From positions 306,640 through 370,639 of the forward strand of contig JAQFVV010006721.1 of assembly GCA_028023455.1 (NCBI GenBank): a stretch of DNA of 64,000 nucleotides, written 5' to 3'. Origin of the DNA: Epiperipatus broadwayi. Lineage: Eukaryota > Onychophora > Udeonychophora > Euonychophora > Peripatidae. Under the pieces are notes generated by a model, which was not told where the DNA came from, made no database searches, and saw only the letters and a list, made by a program, of their open reading frames with translations. Numbering within the stretch: position 1 is the stretch's first letter; each line of letters begins with the position of its first letter. Shown piece after piece: positions 1-13,030 of the stretch. Position numbers and translations under genes: made by a program.

Positions 1-681
1 CTACATATATTACTCGACATATATCTTTCACTATGCACACTTATTTTCTTATTATATGCACGTGTCACCTCTTTTGAGTGCCCTACCATCTCTTGCTACT
101 GTAACACATATGCGCAACTGATTTCTGCAGTTTTTATTGTACTTTAAATAATCTGCATAATTGGCATAAATTTGCATACTCCAGATTCAAATGCTCATTC
201 TACATACATTAATTTTCTAGAGTGTAAACCATGAGAAAATGTATTTAACTTTCTGGTTGACTAGTTATTACAAACAAACATAATAACTTTATTTACTTCT
301 TAAATATATACATTATATATGCATATACAATATTATTATTTAATCAGATAGTACATAGTTAATTATTTTTTGATGTATTGAGTTTGTGTTGGCACAATCA
401 ATATCGGTAGTACATATAGTAAACATTTATTTATAGAAATATGGGGTTATACTAAGACTCGATTTAAAAAGAGTTTTTTTCTTTTACTACATTAAATGAA
501 TATACAAATTTCTTGATTTTTCCTCTTGAGTTAATGATGATAAATGTAATAATGTATTTAATACTGCCTACATATAATGCATCTATCTATACGTGTACAT
601 GGTCTAGTGCATATTTACATGTTTATTACATCCACAAGATTAAAAATTGTTAAAACTATTTTGTATAACTACAGTGCTTAC

Positions 682-774
682 AATATTATTTCCAAAAGTA
701 ACACCATTTCCTAGTTTACCCTTGGGAATAACGGCGTATTTACAAAATTCTTTTACAACGGCTCCCAGTCTTAA
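682..774 (-). CDS. candidate host-gene exon (31 codons, phase 0/0)
   Basis: On the minus strand an open segment of exactly 31 codons lies between an acceptor with a T-rich tract (ACTGCTTTTTAG) and a GTAAGC donor. It reads LRLGAVVKEFCKYAVIPKGK followed by LGNGVTFGNNI, a mixed composition unlike the Asn/Ile/Lys/Phe-rich noise around it. It starts in phase 0, which fits the phase-0 end of the candidate exon at 15219-15328, so the two could be consecutive exons of one gene. An alternative donor lies inside it (AAGG|GTAAAC). I do not recognise the protein. Splice sites and frame are seen; that it is a real exon is inference. Confidence 0.5.
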
Positions 775-1292
775 CTAAAAAGCAGTAAATAATATAACAT
801 TATTTAATATTTTTAATTAAAACAATGACATATATATATTCATATTTAAACAAATTTCAAGAATATATATATTATTACTACTTATAATTTTTATTAAGAA
901 ACACATTCTCTGTTTAATTTATCACCCCAATTTGTATGAATTCTTTGCAATATGAATTTTTTAAATGCTAGTAATTTAATCAGTAACAGTTTTTCTTTTT
1001 ACAAAAAAGTTTTATATATAAGTATGTAAGATTTAAAATATTCAAAATATATTTTGACAACAGTATCTGTGGTTAAATAATAAGAAAATTATTGAGAGTG
1101 GACCAATGATAGTTTGCTTATTACTTTCCGCCAACTTTTTAATACCTGCATAAATTATTTAATTATCTAGTAAACAGATTTCATTGCAGCGTAATGATTT
1201 TAGTAGCTCAAAATTACTTTATGAGCATAAATATTCTGTGCAAGAAACAAATTCAAAAATAATATCAAAATAACAAGTAAAAATTCAAAGAG

Positions 1293-1350
1293 TTGCCCGG
1301 GTTGCGGGTTCGTCCCGGCCGATGCTATGACATTTAAAAAAAAAAAAAAA
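1293..1350 (+). mobile_element. SINE-A copy, 5'-truncated, with target-site duplication
   Basis: This is the 3' part of a tRNA-like SINE: the B-box region GCGGGTTCGTCCCGGCC, then GATGCTATGACAT and a poly(A) run. The direct repeat attcaaagag flanks it (1283-1292 and 1351-1360), as expected for a LINE-mobilised, 5'-truncated insertion. The clean repeat and unbroken A-tail suggest a fairly young insertion. Related copies lie near 3.1, 18.9, 28.0, 32.3, 38.1 and 61.5 kb. Confidence 0.72.
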
Positions 1351-1490
1351 ATTCAAAGAGAAAATAGATGAATGAGATCTATTAAAGTATATATAAGGAA
1401 TATAAAATTAGATTACTAAATAAAAATATTTTTATCAAAATCTGTAGAGAAACGAGAGAAAGTATCTTTTTTACTGTTACTAAATAATCT

Positions 1491-1877
1491 TAAAACAGGC
1501 AAAACTCTCCATATAGTAGTACCACTCAGTGCAAGTCAGAGTAATCATTGGATGCCAGAAGGCTTGCGCATAATGCCTACTCATCCAATATCCCCAGACT
1601 GTTTCCTGGCTTGTGGCCTTCATCACTGAGGAGCATTTGTAGTTAAGTAGAGATAAAAGGTGACTTCTGGAGGGTTGAATTAGATCCTAAGATCTAGGTG
1701 CAGTGCTTTCCGATCCAAGGCTCTTCACTGATGAAGGCCACAAGCCAGAAACTAATCTGGGGATATTGGATGAGTAGGCATTAGATAGGGATTTTATGCA
1801 CAAACCTTCTGGCATCCATTGATTACTCTGGCTTGCACTGAGTGGCACTACTGTATAGAGAGTTTTGCCTGTTTTAA
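1491..1877. mobile_element. foldback element, family FB-1, copy a (both arms)
   Basis: The left arm begins taaaacaggcaaaactctcc and the right arm ends ggagagttttgcctgtttta. Both arms also carry inverted versions of ATTGGATGCCAGAAGGCTTG and of the CTGATGAAGGCCACAAGCC block. It is a non-coding inverted-repeat element; a 68-codon frame inside it is chance. Just right of the end, tataagaaatggggatcatgtgat matches the outer flank seen at other copies (GATCATGTGATGTTTAGTGG), so the full element is probably longer than the foldback core. No transposase is present. Confidence 0.72.
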
Positions 1878-1879
1878 TA

Positions 1880-3130
1880 ACAGTTATGAGCAAGTATAAG
1901 AAATGGGGATCATGTGATTAAATAATCTTTTGATAGTTTACAAAATTTATTTTTAATGTTAGGGGGAAAATGTAATATATATATGACTTTAGACGCTACA
2001 ACAAATAGTCAGTTTTTGAACTGTCCAAAAAAATGTTTAATATGAGTTTCTTGAGAAATGACACTTGATATTCGTGTTATTTGACAATGGAATGAAAAAA
2101 AAAAACAGTATATGGGTGAATACCATCTCACAGAGTTACAGATTCGATTTTTTTTTTTTGTATTTGTTTAAAATGTGAAAAATAAATAAATTGATGGATA
2201 GTATTAAATATCAATTTTAAAAACAAAAGTGTTATAATCAAGAACTGTTGTACACTGGTTAGTTTGTAAATATTTTATTAATAAAATTGTATACGTGTAT
2301 GTGTGTGCAGGCTAGTCAATATAGGCAGTGTTAAGTCATTTCAGAAATAATAACATGCAGAAAAAGAAAATTAGTCTACTGATAGAAAGTAACATGCCAA
2401 TTTATATTTAAATAAAGTCTAACATTATGCAAATTAGCAAAGTCAATAAAAATGCCTGCAGAACTTCTAATCATATCAGAGAAGTAGTAATATTAGTGAA
2501 ACTCTAAGTGGAGAGTAAAAACGAATTGCGCAATTGTAGACAAAAATTAGCTCTAGAAAATAGTCCCAGTTGTAATCTAATTCGACAAACTCAAAAGATG
2601 TGAGTAGTAAAGTGCTTACTTGAACGATAATTAAAATGACCAATATAATATGTTAGTTTAAAGAACGTAGATATTGCGTGACTATGTCTATAGTTGTAAA
2701 GTTACATATATATAATATTTATCGAGATATGAGCAGTCACATGATCAAGATTGATATTGTTATTAGCTAGCAAGTTGCCAGTTGATTTATTAATCATCTT
2801 TATTAATATTATTGTTATTCTGAGTAAATGAACTCTTGAAATTATTTATCAAACTTGTATTGTTCTGTTATTAATTTATTTATATATTTGTACGGTTGCC
2901 AGATTTCAGTCTGGCTGTGAACATATTAAATATGAAAAGAAAGAATTATGTTTTGGTGTTCAGGTTTTACTACAAATAATGAAAACATTGCTAAATAAAT
3001 GAAGAGAAGTATGCTTCGTAAAGATATTAAGGCAGGCAAACAAGGATTATGAAGATATTTTACTATTTGTAAAATCAAATAGTGAAACCATTTAATAATA
3101 ATGCTTTACACAGATTTGTAATAAGTTAGA
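1880..3130. other. AT-rich sequence, no gene seen
   Basis: Only A/T-rich sequence with short homopolymers. A weak GTGAGT near 2600 is not backed by a convincing open exon. Nothing else to annotate. Confidence 0.5.
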
Positions 3131-3132
3131 AG

Positions 3133-3240
3133 TCAAGCATTGTTAGCCGCGAGGCCATCGCAGTTGCCTTGCAAGCAAGTAGTTGGTTGTAGACGGCTGT
3201 GGGTTCGCCTCCCGGCCGATGCTATGACATATGGGGGACG
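3133..3240 (+). mobile_element. SINE-A copy, near-full tRNA-like head
   Basis: It contains an A-box-like TAGCCGCGAGG (about 3144-3154) and a B-box-like GGGTTCGCCTCC (about 3200-3211). Their wide spacing fits a class II (Leu/Ser-type) tRNA ancestor with a long variable arm. It ends in GATGCTATGACATATG, the block shared by all copies. A real tRNA gene is unlikely: the acceptor stem does not close and the same unit recurs at seven sites. No A-tail is visible, so the 3' end may be truncated or diverged. Confidence 0.72.
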
Positions 3241-3249
3241 GGGACGTGA

Positions 3250-4090
3250 GAAATATGCTTTTAAAATTAAATTTTCTTTTAATTGATAGGGATTAACTTA
3301 TTATAAAAAGGATTGAAAAGTAGAAGTTAGAAATTAAAAAAAAGTGATGAAGGAAAAGAGATAATTTGTTAGCAAGTTTTTGATCTTCAGTAAAGAGAAA
3401 ATTTAGTTAATTCTTTTTATAAGTTGGGCTTGAAATAAATAGATAAATTTTAATTATAAATATATATATTGGCATTGATGTTTGTTTTGTTTTTAAGTTG
3501 TTTTACAAGATGGAAATGAGGTTGGGTGAGATGACAATAAACTTAAGGGCATATCTTTCTTAAATTTAAAGAAATGTGAATACTGAAGCCTAGTAGTCAT
3601 AAAACAGTTTTAATTAGTTGATTGATAATTTAATGTTTATTTGAAAGTTAAGTCTATTGGATCTTTTTTTTTTAAATATAGAATAGTGAATATAAAATTA
3701 AATGTATGATCGTTTATGTGACTTAATTCTTTAAACAAATAGCCATCATGAGATATAAAAATATTTCCAGTACTAGTCCCTTTTTACTTAAATATTGCAA
3801 CTATGTAGATTGAAAACATGTGATGAAAGAGAAAAAATTCTAAGCTATCATTTAGTAAATCCTTATATCCCGCAAAAACACCACAAGCAAAATAAAAATA
3901 GATAATTGTTGTAGATACGCTTTTCAATGACTAGCACAGAGTTATGATTGTAATATAGTATGCTATGAAAAAAACTAACTTTAAACTAGTATTTTTTTTC
4001 AGATGGCAGAAATACGATAATGAAACGTGCTAAGTAATTAAGTATATTTTAAATGCTTGAAGAGTTGGAGTGTGGAGTGGATTAAAGCCA
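3250..4090. other. AT-rich sequence, no gene seen
   Basis: No supported gene. A strong-looking plus-strand acceptor (ttttttttcag at about 3993-4003) is followed by only about 40 bases before a weak GTAATT donor, so I do not call an exon. Confidence 0.45.
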
Positions 4091-4094
4091 GTCC

Positions 4095-4210
4095 ATTAAA
4101 GTATCTGAGCACTTATTGCATATATGTGTAGAGATGATAATCTGGACCAACTGATGATTTCTGGTTTAGCATGAAATACATCTATTGGTGATAATTTAAC
4201 TTTTCGACAT
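4095..4210. repeat. dispersed repeat C, copy 1
   Basis: Contains ccaactgatgatttctggtt and tagcatgaaatacatc. The reverse complement of this block occurs twice near 29.3 and 29.8 kb (tgtatttcatgctaaacc), and a looser copy (ggcatgaaatgtgcatc) follows the microsatellite at 22.2 kb. Non-coding, ancient dispersed repeat. Confidence 0.5.
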
Positions 4211-4544
4211 ATATGTGTTCGGGTGTATCAGTGATATGAGATAGAGTGGTGAGTGGTGGATGGTGTGAAAGTCTATATAGTTTATATTAAGTATATTTTA
4301 TTAAAAGTTATAATTATTTTTAAGGAGAACAGCATAATTAGAAGAGAAACACAAGAAATAAAAATTAAGAAGAGAAGATGCTATGATTATCTTTAAAGGT
4401 CAGCAAAAAAAAAATAGAACACAGTGACTAAAATGTCTGAAATGTTGGATATGTTCAGCTTAAGTATCACAGATTTTCTATTATTGATGTGGTTGCATTT
4501 TCATTATTATTTATATATGTAATGAATTTGATGTGACACTTTAT

Positions 4545-4690
4545 TTGTAATTATATGTTGGAATATTTTCATCATCTAGAATTAATTGTTATGTCTTTAG
4601 AAAAATTCAACTTTATGTAAACTTTTCAAATATATTCAATTGTTTTTAATGAAACTCAAGGTTAGTGTATTATTCTCCTTTCTTCTTCAT
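4545..4690 (+). repeat. dispersed repeat E, copy 1
   Basis: About 145 bases match 63745-63925 in the same orientation, sharing taattatatgttgga, attttcatcatctaga/atct and attctcct(t/c)tct. No coding potential or terminal repeat is recognisable. Confidence 0.5.
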
Positions 4691-4699
4691 GTGTTGCTA

Positions 4700-6240
4700 A
4701 TATAACCAATGTAAGTACTAGCATGGGAATGTAATTTGGGAAGTTTATATTTGTACATGCTGACTATAACACAATGGTCAATTAGACTATTCTTTTACAT
4801 AGACTATTTCATTGACCTTCAACCCTATTTTTGTCATGCCATTTTTATTTCCACATTTGCACTCAGCAAAATTCCAGACTGAATAAGCATTTCTTCTCTA
4901 AATTACTTTGGATAGAGTCATGCTAAAACTACTCATTTTTACCATTTATAATTTCTTTGTATTCATTTCAAATTTGTGAGAAAATTGTGTGGACGTGCAA
5001 ATTGTATCATTCTCTTCATTTTTTCCTGCTCCGTCAAAAAGTATGCACCATGTTTTTTATGATAAAAATTAAATTATTTATAAAGTTTTATTAAACAACA
5101 TCACTTAATTTCCCTCCCCCCTTTATTATTTGATTTTGCAATGAAAAGACTGCATTAAATGTTTAGGCAGAAGAAAATAGATTCTAATACAGATTTGAGA
5201 GCAATGAGTGTTTTTTGATTTCTAGGTCACTAAATTCTAAAGATATTTTATCATCTAGCACTTCTAATTCGTATATTTTTCAAAGATAAACTAGTTTTGT
5301 TTTTTTTAGCAATGAAAGAACAAGGAAAGGGTAAGCAACCTGTAAAGTTAGTGGTAGACTAGGTTCTTTATCCCAACAACTTCATATAATTCCAGCCTGA
5401 ATTTCTCATATTGTGTGAATAGTAAATTTTATACATTTTTTTATTTACATTTCATTTATAAAATTTTTATAAAAATTATTAAAAAATTAAAAAATATACC
5501 AAAAAATGTAGAAATATATCAAATCATGAATTGTTTATCTCTATGATAATAACAATATAAAAATTAGTCCTATATATGTCTAGACCAATGTAAAAGAGAA
5601 TTCAAACCTGCAGGTCAGATGCATAAAGAATTACTAATTAATTAAGCAATGACTAAGTTTATTGGTTGTAATGTAATGTGACAATATGATTACTGAAAAT
5701 TAGAAAAGTGAGGATTCAAATAAGGTCTGTATAGATAGCCATAGTGGGTATTTGTACCATAAGGGATTTTACATAAGTAAAAGTAAATTTCTTATGCTAG
5801 CCAATGTCTGGGTACTCATGCTGTGATTTCAATAGTTTTACAACATTTGTAATGAAAGGGTTGTGTTATCTGCATAAAAAATGTATGAGGTTTTTGGCAA
5901 TGCAGTGTAGTCTGATCGTTCTGAAAAATTGCTCAGGGAGACTGTTTACGTTTTTATCAATTAAAATTGAGATCGGCAATATATCTCTTTAAACCTCACT
6001 TAGCTTTTTCAGGAATGTTGATTGATGTGCAACTCCATAGAACAATATTTTGTGTAGTTGTTCAATCAGAAAAGATGAATCATGAATGTATTTTTATTTA
6101 TATGCTTATTTTTTTCTGTATAGTTTTAGTAAGATTTCATTATTTGTAAGCAATTATTTTGTAGTAATCATTTGATTTTACATTTTATGTAGAGTCTACT
6201 TAATAAAATGAAATCTTTTTGGCAATGTGAAAGATAGATA
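4700..6240. other. AT-rich sequence, no gene seen
   Basis: Short frames at 5804-6149 are low-complexity and lack splice context. A plus-strand ttttttttag acceptor at about 5303-5312 with a GTAAGC about 20 bases later would define an improbable micro-exon; not called. Confidence 0.45.
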
Positions 6241-6248
6241 GACAATGA

Positions 6249-6320
6249 GAGCATCATCATCATCATCATCATCAATAATAATAATAATAATCATCATCAT
6301 CATCATCATCAACAACAACA
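6249..6320. repeat. compound microsatellite (CAT)n-(AAT)n-(CAT)n-(CAA)n
   Basis: A run of cat triplets switches to aat, back to cat, then to caa. A trinucleotide microsatellite; nothing suggests it is translated. Confidence 0.9.
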
Positions 6321-6329
6321 TTGCTGTAA

Positions 6330-6935
6330 ATATAAATCTTTTCTGTTTTGTTTAGCTATATTATGCATAGAATCTGAGCATTTATAACATGAAGAGTATA
6401 TACTGTAACTTATACTTTTCTGTTACTTTCTTTTGATTCAGTACATGCAGACCCCTAAAGGAAAAATCTCTTATGGAGTTTTTTGGAAAAACGAAAGGTC
6501 AATAAGTATATTTTTTGATATTTTGAACCAATGGATTGTCATAGAAAGATCATGTTATATGTCATTTTATTGGAAATTTTGTAAGGTATGCAATGAATTT
6601 ATTATTAAAAAAATACAATTTAGCTATTAAAATTTAAAAATTTTGAAGAAATATAAAAATAATAATTAAAAAAAAAAATCATATTTTTTAAAATAATTTT
6701 AAAAGTATAATGTCTATATTTTTTCCAGCTTATTACATTCCTTGACACTTTATCTTTTTTGATAATTCAAACTAAATGATTTTCAATGTTACATGTTTTC
6801 TCTGAATAGGATAAAGTTACCTGGGATAGGACAGTATAAAATATAGGATTGGGATCTATCAATGATGTAAGTAACTCTTAATGTATGATCTTTCATACCA
6901 TATAATGACCGGGTCATAAGGTGTTAAAAAAAACA
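6330..6935. other. AT-rich sequence, no gene seen
   Basis: A 65-codon frame at 6433-6630 has no splice or promoter context. A segment with good plus-strand splice-like ends (6811 to GTAAGT at about 6867) has stops in all three frames. Confidence 0.4.
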
Positions 6936-6939
6936 TGAC

Positions 6940-7146
6940 ATAGGAAATTTTTTTTTCTTTTTTATTTTTATTTGGGGGGGTAGGGGGGTTATTTAATTTT
7001 AATTTCCCCTTTCCTTTAAATTATTCCTCCCCCCCTCCCCAATAGGGGGTGGGGGGGGGGGTTTAGGTTTTTATATATTTTTTTAAGGGTGGGATTGAAA
7101 AAATGGGGGAAATGGTTAAATTAATTGCTGTTGTTTGGGTGGTTTA

Positions 7147-7205
<59 letters not shown>
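6940..7205. repeat. homopolymer-rich low-complexity block, probably poor base-calling
   Basis: Alternating runs of T, G, C and A, including several G runs of 6-10 in a G-poor genome, lead into an A run of about 50. This looks like noisy long-read consensus across a difficult homopolymer rather than biology. The same texture recurs at 12560-12815. Confidence 0.6.
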
Positions 7206-9515
7206 AAATATATTAATATCTCAGCATTTCTTTGAGAAACATTTCAAAATCACATATTAATGCCATTCTTTAAAATTTGGACACATGGTTGACTGCTTTT
7301 AGTCAGTTTCCTCATTGCCTAAATTGAATTTATATATTTACATTATTACCAGAGTCTTTAGCATAAAATAATCAGTTACAAGTTGTATGGTCTTGTCAAA
7401 CATTAGATAAAAAGGGTGTAACAATGCTGCTTGTGGTATTAGAATATGTCAAGAAGTGGACCACAGACTCACGAGTGTAGTCAATTTTAGTTTAGGTTTA
7501 ATTTCATTAGAATCCATATAAAAATTCAGTCTGTCCAAATTCACTTGCCAGGCTGTATTGAATTCCTAAAGAGACTATTCAAGTTATTATTTAAAAAAAT
7601 AATTCCAAAACCATGCCTTGAAAGTATTTACCAATTCACTTTATCAATGTTTAGCCATCATGAAAATGTGATGTATCAGGATAAATCTACCTCATCCTCC
7701 TCATCAGTTAATTGCTAAGTATTAACAGACAAACACAGAATGTACTTGTTTTAATATTTTACTATGCATAAATTATACTTAAACATAGGATAATATGGCT
7801 TGAGAGATACAACACGAATGTAAGCTTTCATCTAAACTGCACATGAATCTTGATCTTATAAATAGTAATATCTTCAGGACACAGACCTGAGAGACAAAAG
7901 AGTAGAGATATGAAGGAAGAAATAGTCCATTTCATTCTAAAGAACAAAGGGAATGAACAACAAAGGATATGCCAATTCATCCACTATTATCATTGGTTTG
8001 TAGGCATATATACATTTTCTAATAATAGCCATTTCCTTTTCATTGATTCCAAAAATGATTTAATTTTTCCAAGGATGAACAGAAATGGATCTCAACAAAT
8101 AATAATAATGAAAACTTAATAATCATCAAATCTGGTTGTTTTTAGTATAATAAAATTAATCTTAAAACTAAAATATCAAGTTTACAATAAAAAATTAGCA
8201 ATAAAGTTATTAAAACAAAAATCTTATTTTAACTTTTAGTGTAAAAAGGGTATTTATTAAAAAATGTTTATTCTTCTTCAAATCTTTTTGCTTTGGATAC
8301 ATTTTGTTAGTTTTAAAAATGAAAATAATTCTAATATTAAAAATCAATTTTCCTGATTAAACAAAATAAAATTATTGACAAAGACTATTTCTTTCCTGTG
8401 GTCGTATATATTTTGATAAGCTTTTTTCCTAAAAATGTCTTTTTAAAAAAAAAAAAAAAATGAAAAGCTACTTGTTTAGGTAATCTTAATATACAGTTCT
8501 TTCTCAAATTTCAGAAGTCTTCTTTTAATGTTAGATATTATAACCATAATTTATCCACAACAATCTTATCATTAAGTTGTGTTCTATTTTTAACCTTAAA
8601 ATTTTCCATGACAATTTTAAAAATGTTTTTTGATATGACCAAATCAAACTGTATATTCATATAAAAGTTTCCTACCTCTTCATATGAATAAAAATTTGTT
8701 GATACATTAATTTTCTGAATTTTGTATCTTTTATTTACTAAATAATTAATCTTTTTACTTTGTCTGATAAACTAACATTATTGAAAATATTTTTTTTTGT
8801 TTATAATAAATCCTATTCTATTTGCACTTCCAATATTTGTGTCTTTCTAGCAAAATACATGTCTGCATGCAAAGTCAAACTGTGTCCCAATTAATATTAG
8901 AGAAATATTTTGTATTTACATAATAATTTATAATTTTAATTAACATTCTCTGCATTTATTTATTAATCATCATCTTAGCTGATGACTTCATAATTTCCAG
9001 AATATTTACAAAGGCAATAAACCTCAAGCAATGTGCGCTTGAAAATGCGAAGGTAGGGACCTCTACAGGTCTTAATGTGAAATCAATAATTTACTTTTGT
9101 GTATTATGATTGTAAATATAAAAAGTTAATAAATATTCCCATATATGCATACATATTCAATATGACTTCAAGAAAATCTAAACTCTCACTTAATTTTCCC
9201 AACCATTTGAGAAAAAGACATGACATTTTTTTGGTCTTAAACTCACTCAAAAAAGCTAGCAAACTCAAAATGTTTTCTATTTTGTATTAATGAGTACCAC
9301 AGCTTTGGTCAGTTACCATGTTTAAAATCGCACATTAATAACAGTTACAGTTATAAAAGTAATGATTGGATAGAATTTACTCTTTTCAGATTTTTAAGGG
9401 CTCGGAGAGAAATTATAGGGATATTTTACTTGTTCACAAATTTTTTGCAATTATATATATATATGTTTTTGCATCATATTAAATTTACATAATGCTGCAT
9501 ATATATAAAAAAAAA
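7206..9515. other. AT-rich sequence, no gene seen
   Basis: No frame with splice context and no recognised repeat. Small frames at 7910-8119 and 9099-9290 are chance. Confidence 0.45.
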
Positions 9516-9519
9516 TAAT

Positions 9520-11285
9520 GGTGCTGGTGTAGTATGCATTCTACACCATGTTGGACACTAGAGAGAACACCATAAACATTGATGACACAATCAAGTAATA
9601 AACAATTTTAGACAATATCCTCAAAATTAAAAACAAAGCATTTTAGATATAGTGTTCAGTATACATCAAAAATTTCAAGTTTCATCAAAAATTTAAAAAC
9701 AACCAGAAATAAGATATAAAACTATTCCTGATATTTTGTTCCTGGAATATGTTATTAAACTACTAGGGATTGTCAAAAATTTTCTATAATGTCTACTAAA
9801 ATGGTAATAACCAAATTTTAAAATCAAGACACTATAGATATTATGTTAGATGAAAAAATAAAAATTTCAAAAACAATATTTGGTGTGTATTGTAATTTTA
9901 CAATTAACAAGCATCACAATTTACATTTCAGTAATGTGCAATTACAATAAAAATATTAAATTCCAAAAATATGGTGGTAGAATACAGAAAACAGTTCATG
10001 AACTAATGAAAGTAAAAAGTTCAATTAGAAGAGAAATATTTAACAAATCACTAGGATATTATATTAATTGAAAAAAAAAAAAAATCAAAAACAGTATTTA
10101 GAGCTTATTAGTAATTAGCAAATGAAAAAAAAAACTACTAGTGAAATCAAAACATTCTTAAAGTATTTTACTTTTAAAATTATGTATAAACTAATGCAAG
10201 AATTAATGTGCTTAAATCAAAGTATTTTAATATTACAATTAACGAAAAAACAATAAATCCACATTAAATCCTATCCTAGCACTTCTCTGAGGACTGCCAG
10301 AGCACGAAACCATGATCAGAGGTTGGGGGGGGGGTCCTGACAGATATTGTGAATGCTTTCTCTAGATAAGCATTTATCACAAAGCTTGTTGGGGAATTGA
10401 CAATCCTCATTGTTTATAACTTACAAGCTTAAGAGAATAGGGTCATGTGATCTATAATCCACATTAAATATTTCAAATTTCTTGTTCTGAAACTAAAGAA
10501 TTTTTTTTTAAAAAGTTGGTGGTAAAATACAAACATGTTTATGGATTGTATGACAAGTATAGTGTCAGAAAAAAAAATTCATGAAATAATGCAAAAATTA
10601 AAGTATTTAATAGTACAATTATCAAAAAAATAAAAATTTAACATTACAAAATAATTTATATTAATTATTGATCAGCATATAAGCTTTTTTATTAACTGAG
10701 AATGGGTGAAGATTGCGAATGAGATTTTCACTGGTCACATTTTTACATAGCATTAGGGGAGAGGGATGGAGACCTAGCTGTATTCACATTTGATTTTATG
10801 ATACCATGTCATCACAGTGGCCTCTTAATATTTAAGATAATAAGTAGATACTCGACTAAAAAAATTAATTTTTCAAATGTTGAGGACAATAAATACAATG
10901 ATTAGTTGGGAAATACTTATTTTATGACGATCTCTTTTATAGATATAATAATATCTATAAATACCTGAATGGGAGCAGGGGAATGGAAAGGCTGTGCCAG
11001 ATTTGTTCTTATGACATAAGATATTTCAAATGTTTGACATTTAAATGTAAATGGGGGGGGGGGGGAGAAAATAATCTTTTATCCATCAAACAAAAATTAA
11101 AATGGGATTTTTTTTAAAAATTTATAAATGTGGTTTTATTTGGTGAGTTTTTTAAAATTTGGTGTAATTGTATTGTTTGTTGTTTTGTGGAAATTTGTTT
11201 TTATTTTTATTTATTTTAATATTTGCTAATTATTTTTTATTTTTAACGTGGCAACAGAATAGTAGTGATAATGACTTCTGATAAT
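9520..11285. repeat. left arm of a 5.4 kb inverted repeat
   Basis: Block by block this arm is the inverted counterpart of 13325-14895. Examples: attattgatcag (about 10660) against ctgatcaataat; aatacctgaatggg (about 10961) against cccattcaggtatt (about 13614); tatttgctaattattttt against the inverse near 13380. The arm itself contains shorter repeated blocks of about 190 bases. The structure resembles foldback (FB)-type transposons, but no terminal transposase or ORF is present. Confidence 0.65.
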
Positions 11286-11415
11286 CTATTTAATTATCTA
11301 CTTATTTATATGCCTAACTAATTATCTGTATATCTATTTACCTTTCTTGTTTTACTATCTACCTATCTCCATTTATTGACTTATCCATCCATTAATCTGT
11401 ATCTATCTAACAGTC

Positions 11416-11757
<342 letters not shown>

Positions 11758-12559
11758 CTATTTAGATAAACACTTAGCAGATAGATAGATAGGATAGGTG
11801 TGTAGATTGATAAATAGATACAAAGACATAAATAGATAAGTATAGTTGGATGGTAGACAGATAAATAGCTGAATGTATAGATTGATGGATAAATAGATAG
11901 GTAAACAGTTAGACTGATGGGTAAATAGAAGGTCAGACCTGTAAGTAGACAAATAGATAAACAGATTGACATGTAAATATATAGAAAATAATTGGGTAGG
12001 TAGATAAGTATGTAAGTAGGCATATTGCTAGTAGATGAATGGATGGGTGGGTAAATAGATAGTTAAATAGATGTATAGTTGAATGAATAAATAAATGGAC
12101 AGATAGATAGACAAAAAATAGATATCTATTCATCCATATATCTGCTTTTGTATTTGTATATTCGTCCATTAATTCAGCTATCTATCCATTTATCATTGCA
12201 TCCATCTATTCATTCATCTATTTGCAATCTATCTATCTACACAACTATCCACCTATCTATTTATCTTCTTATCTATATGTTTATCAATCTATTTATTCCT
12301 CAATCTATAGATCTAGTTATCTATCTTCTATTAATCCAACTATACCCATCTATTTATATATGTGTCTTTGTATCTCTATATACTTTTGTTCACTTATTTA
12401 TCTAGGTATCCATTTATCTATCTAGATAGACATATAGATTTAAAAATAAAGAGATAACTGATTAGCTGGATAGACAGATGGGTGAGTGGATAAGCAGAAA
12501 ATGATATATAGTTAATGTAAACAGTCGGGTTTAAACCCTAGTTACAATGTAGAAAGGCG

Positions 12560-12714
12560 ACACATTTTTTTTTTTTTTAAATTAGTTTTTTAATTTGTTT
12601 TATTTCGTTTTGGTTTTTTTTTTTTTGTGGGGGGGAAAGTTTAAATTTTTTTTAAGTCAGAAAAGAGGGGGGGGGGGGGTTGTGGGTTTTTAAGTGGTGT
12701 TGTGTGTTTTTGGG

Positions 12715-12748
<34 letters not shown>

Positions 12749-12815
12749 GAAGAAAAAGGGGAAAAAAAAGGAAAAAAAAAAGAAAAGGGAAGAAAAAAAA
12801 AAAAAAGATATATAG
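12560..12815. repeat. poly-T/G/A low-complexity block near the palindrome centre
   Basis: Runs of T, then G (13), then about 30 A with G interruptions. Same texture as 6940-7205; probably consensus error or stalling at a strong secondary structure. Confidence 0.6.
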
Positions 12816-13030
12816 TTAAATAGACAGATAGATGACTGAATGGATGGACATATAGATAAATTGAAAGATATATAGATTGAAAGATACATAGTGGATTGAT
12901 GAATAGATATAGATGGATGGATGAAGGGATAGATTGTAGATAGATAATCAGAAAGACAGACAAGTAAATAGATAGGAATACAAATAGATAGGTATAGATA
13001 AATATAATTAAGTATATGAAAAGTGTTAAA

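Noticed and set aside
1120-1180. Minus-strand exon after a TTTATGCAG acceptor
   Set aside because: A frame (KKLAESNKQTIIGPLS) is open but no credible donor was found.
1687-1893. 68-codon frame (and 13059-13292, 57650-57841)
   Set aside because: Same peptide arises from FB-1 arms; non-coding repeat sequence, no sign of selection.
3133-3240. tRNA gene
   Set aside because: A and B boxes present, but seven dispersed copies with a shared tail and poly(A) mark a SINE; no closing acceptor stem.
6811-6866. Plus-strand exon
   Set aside because: Good-looking splice sites but stops in all three frames.
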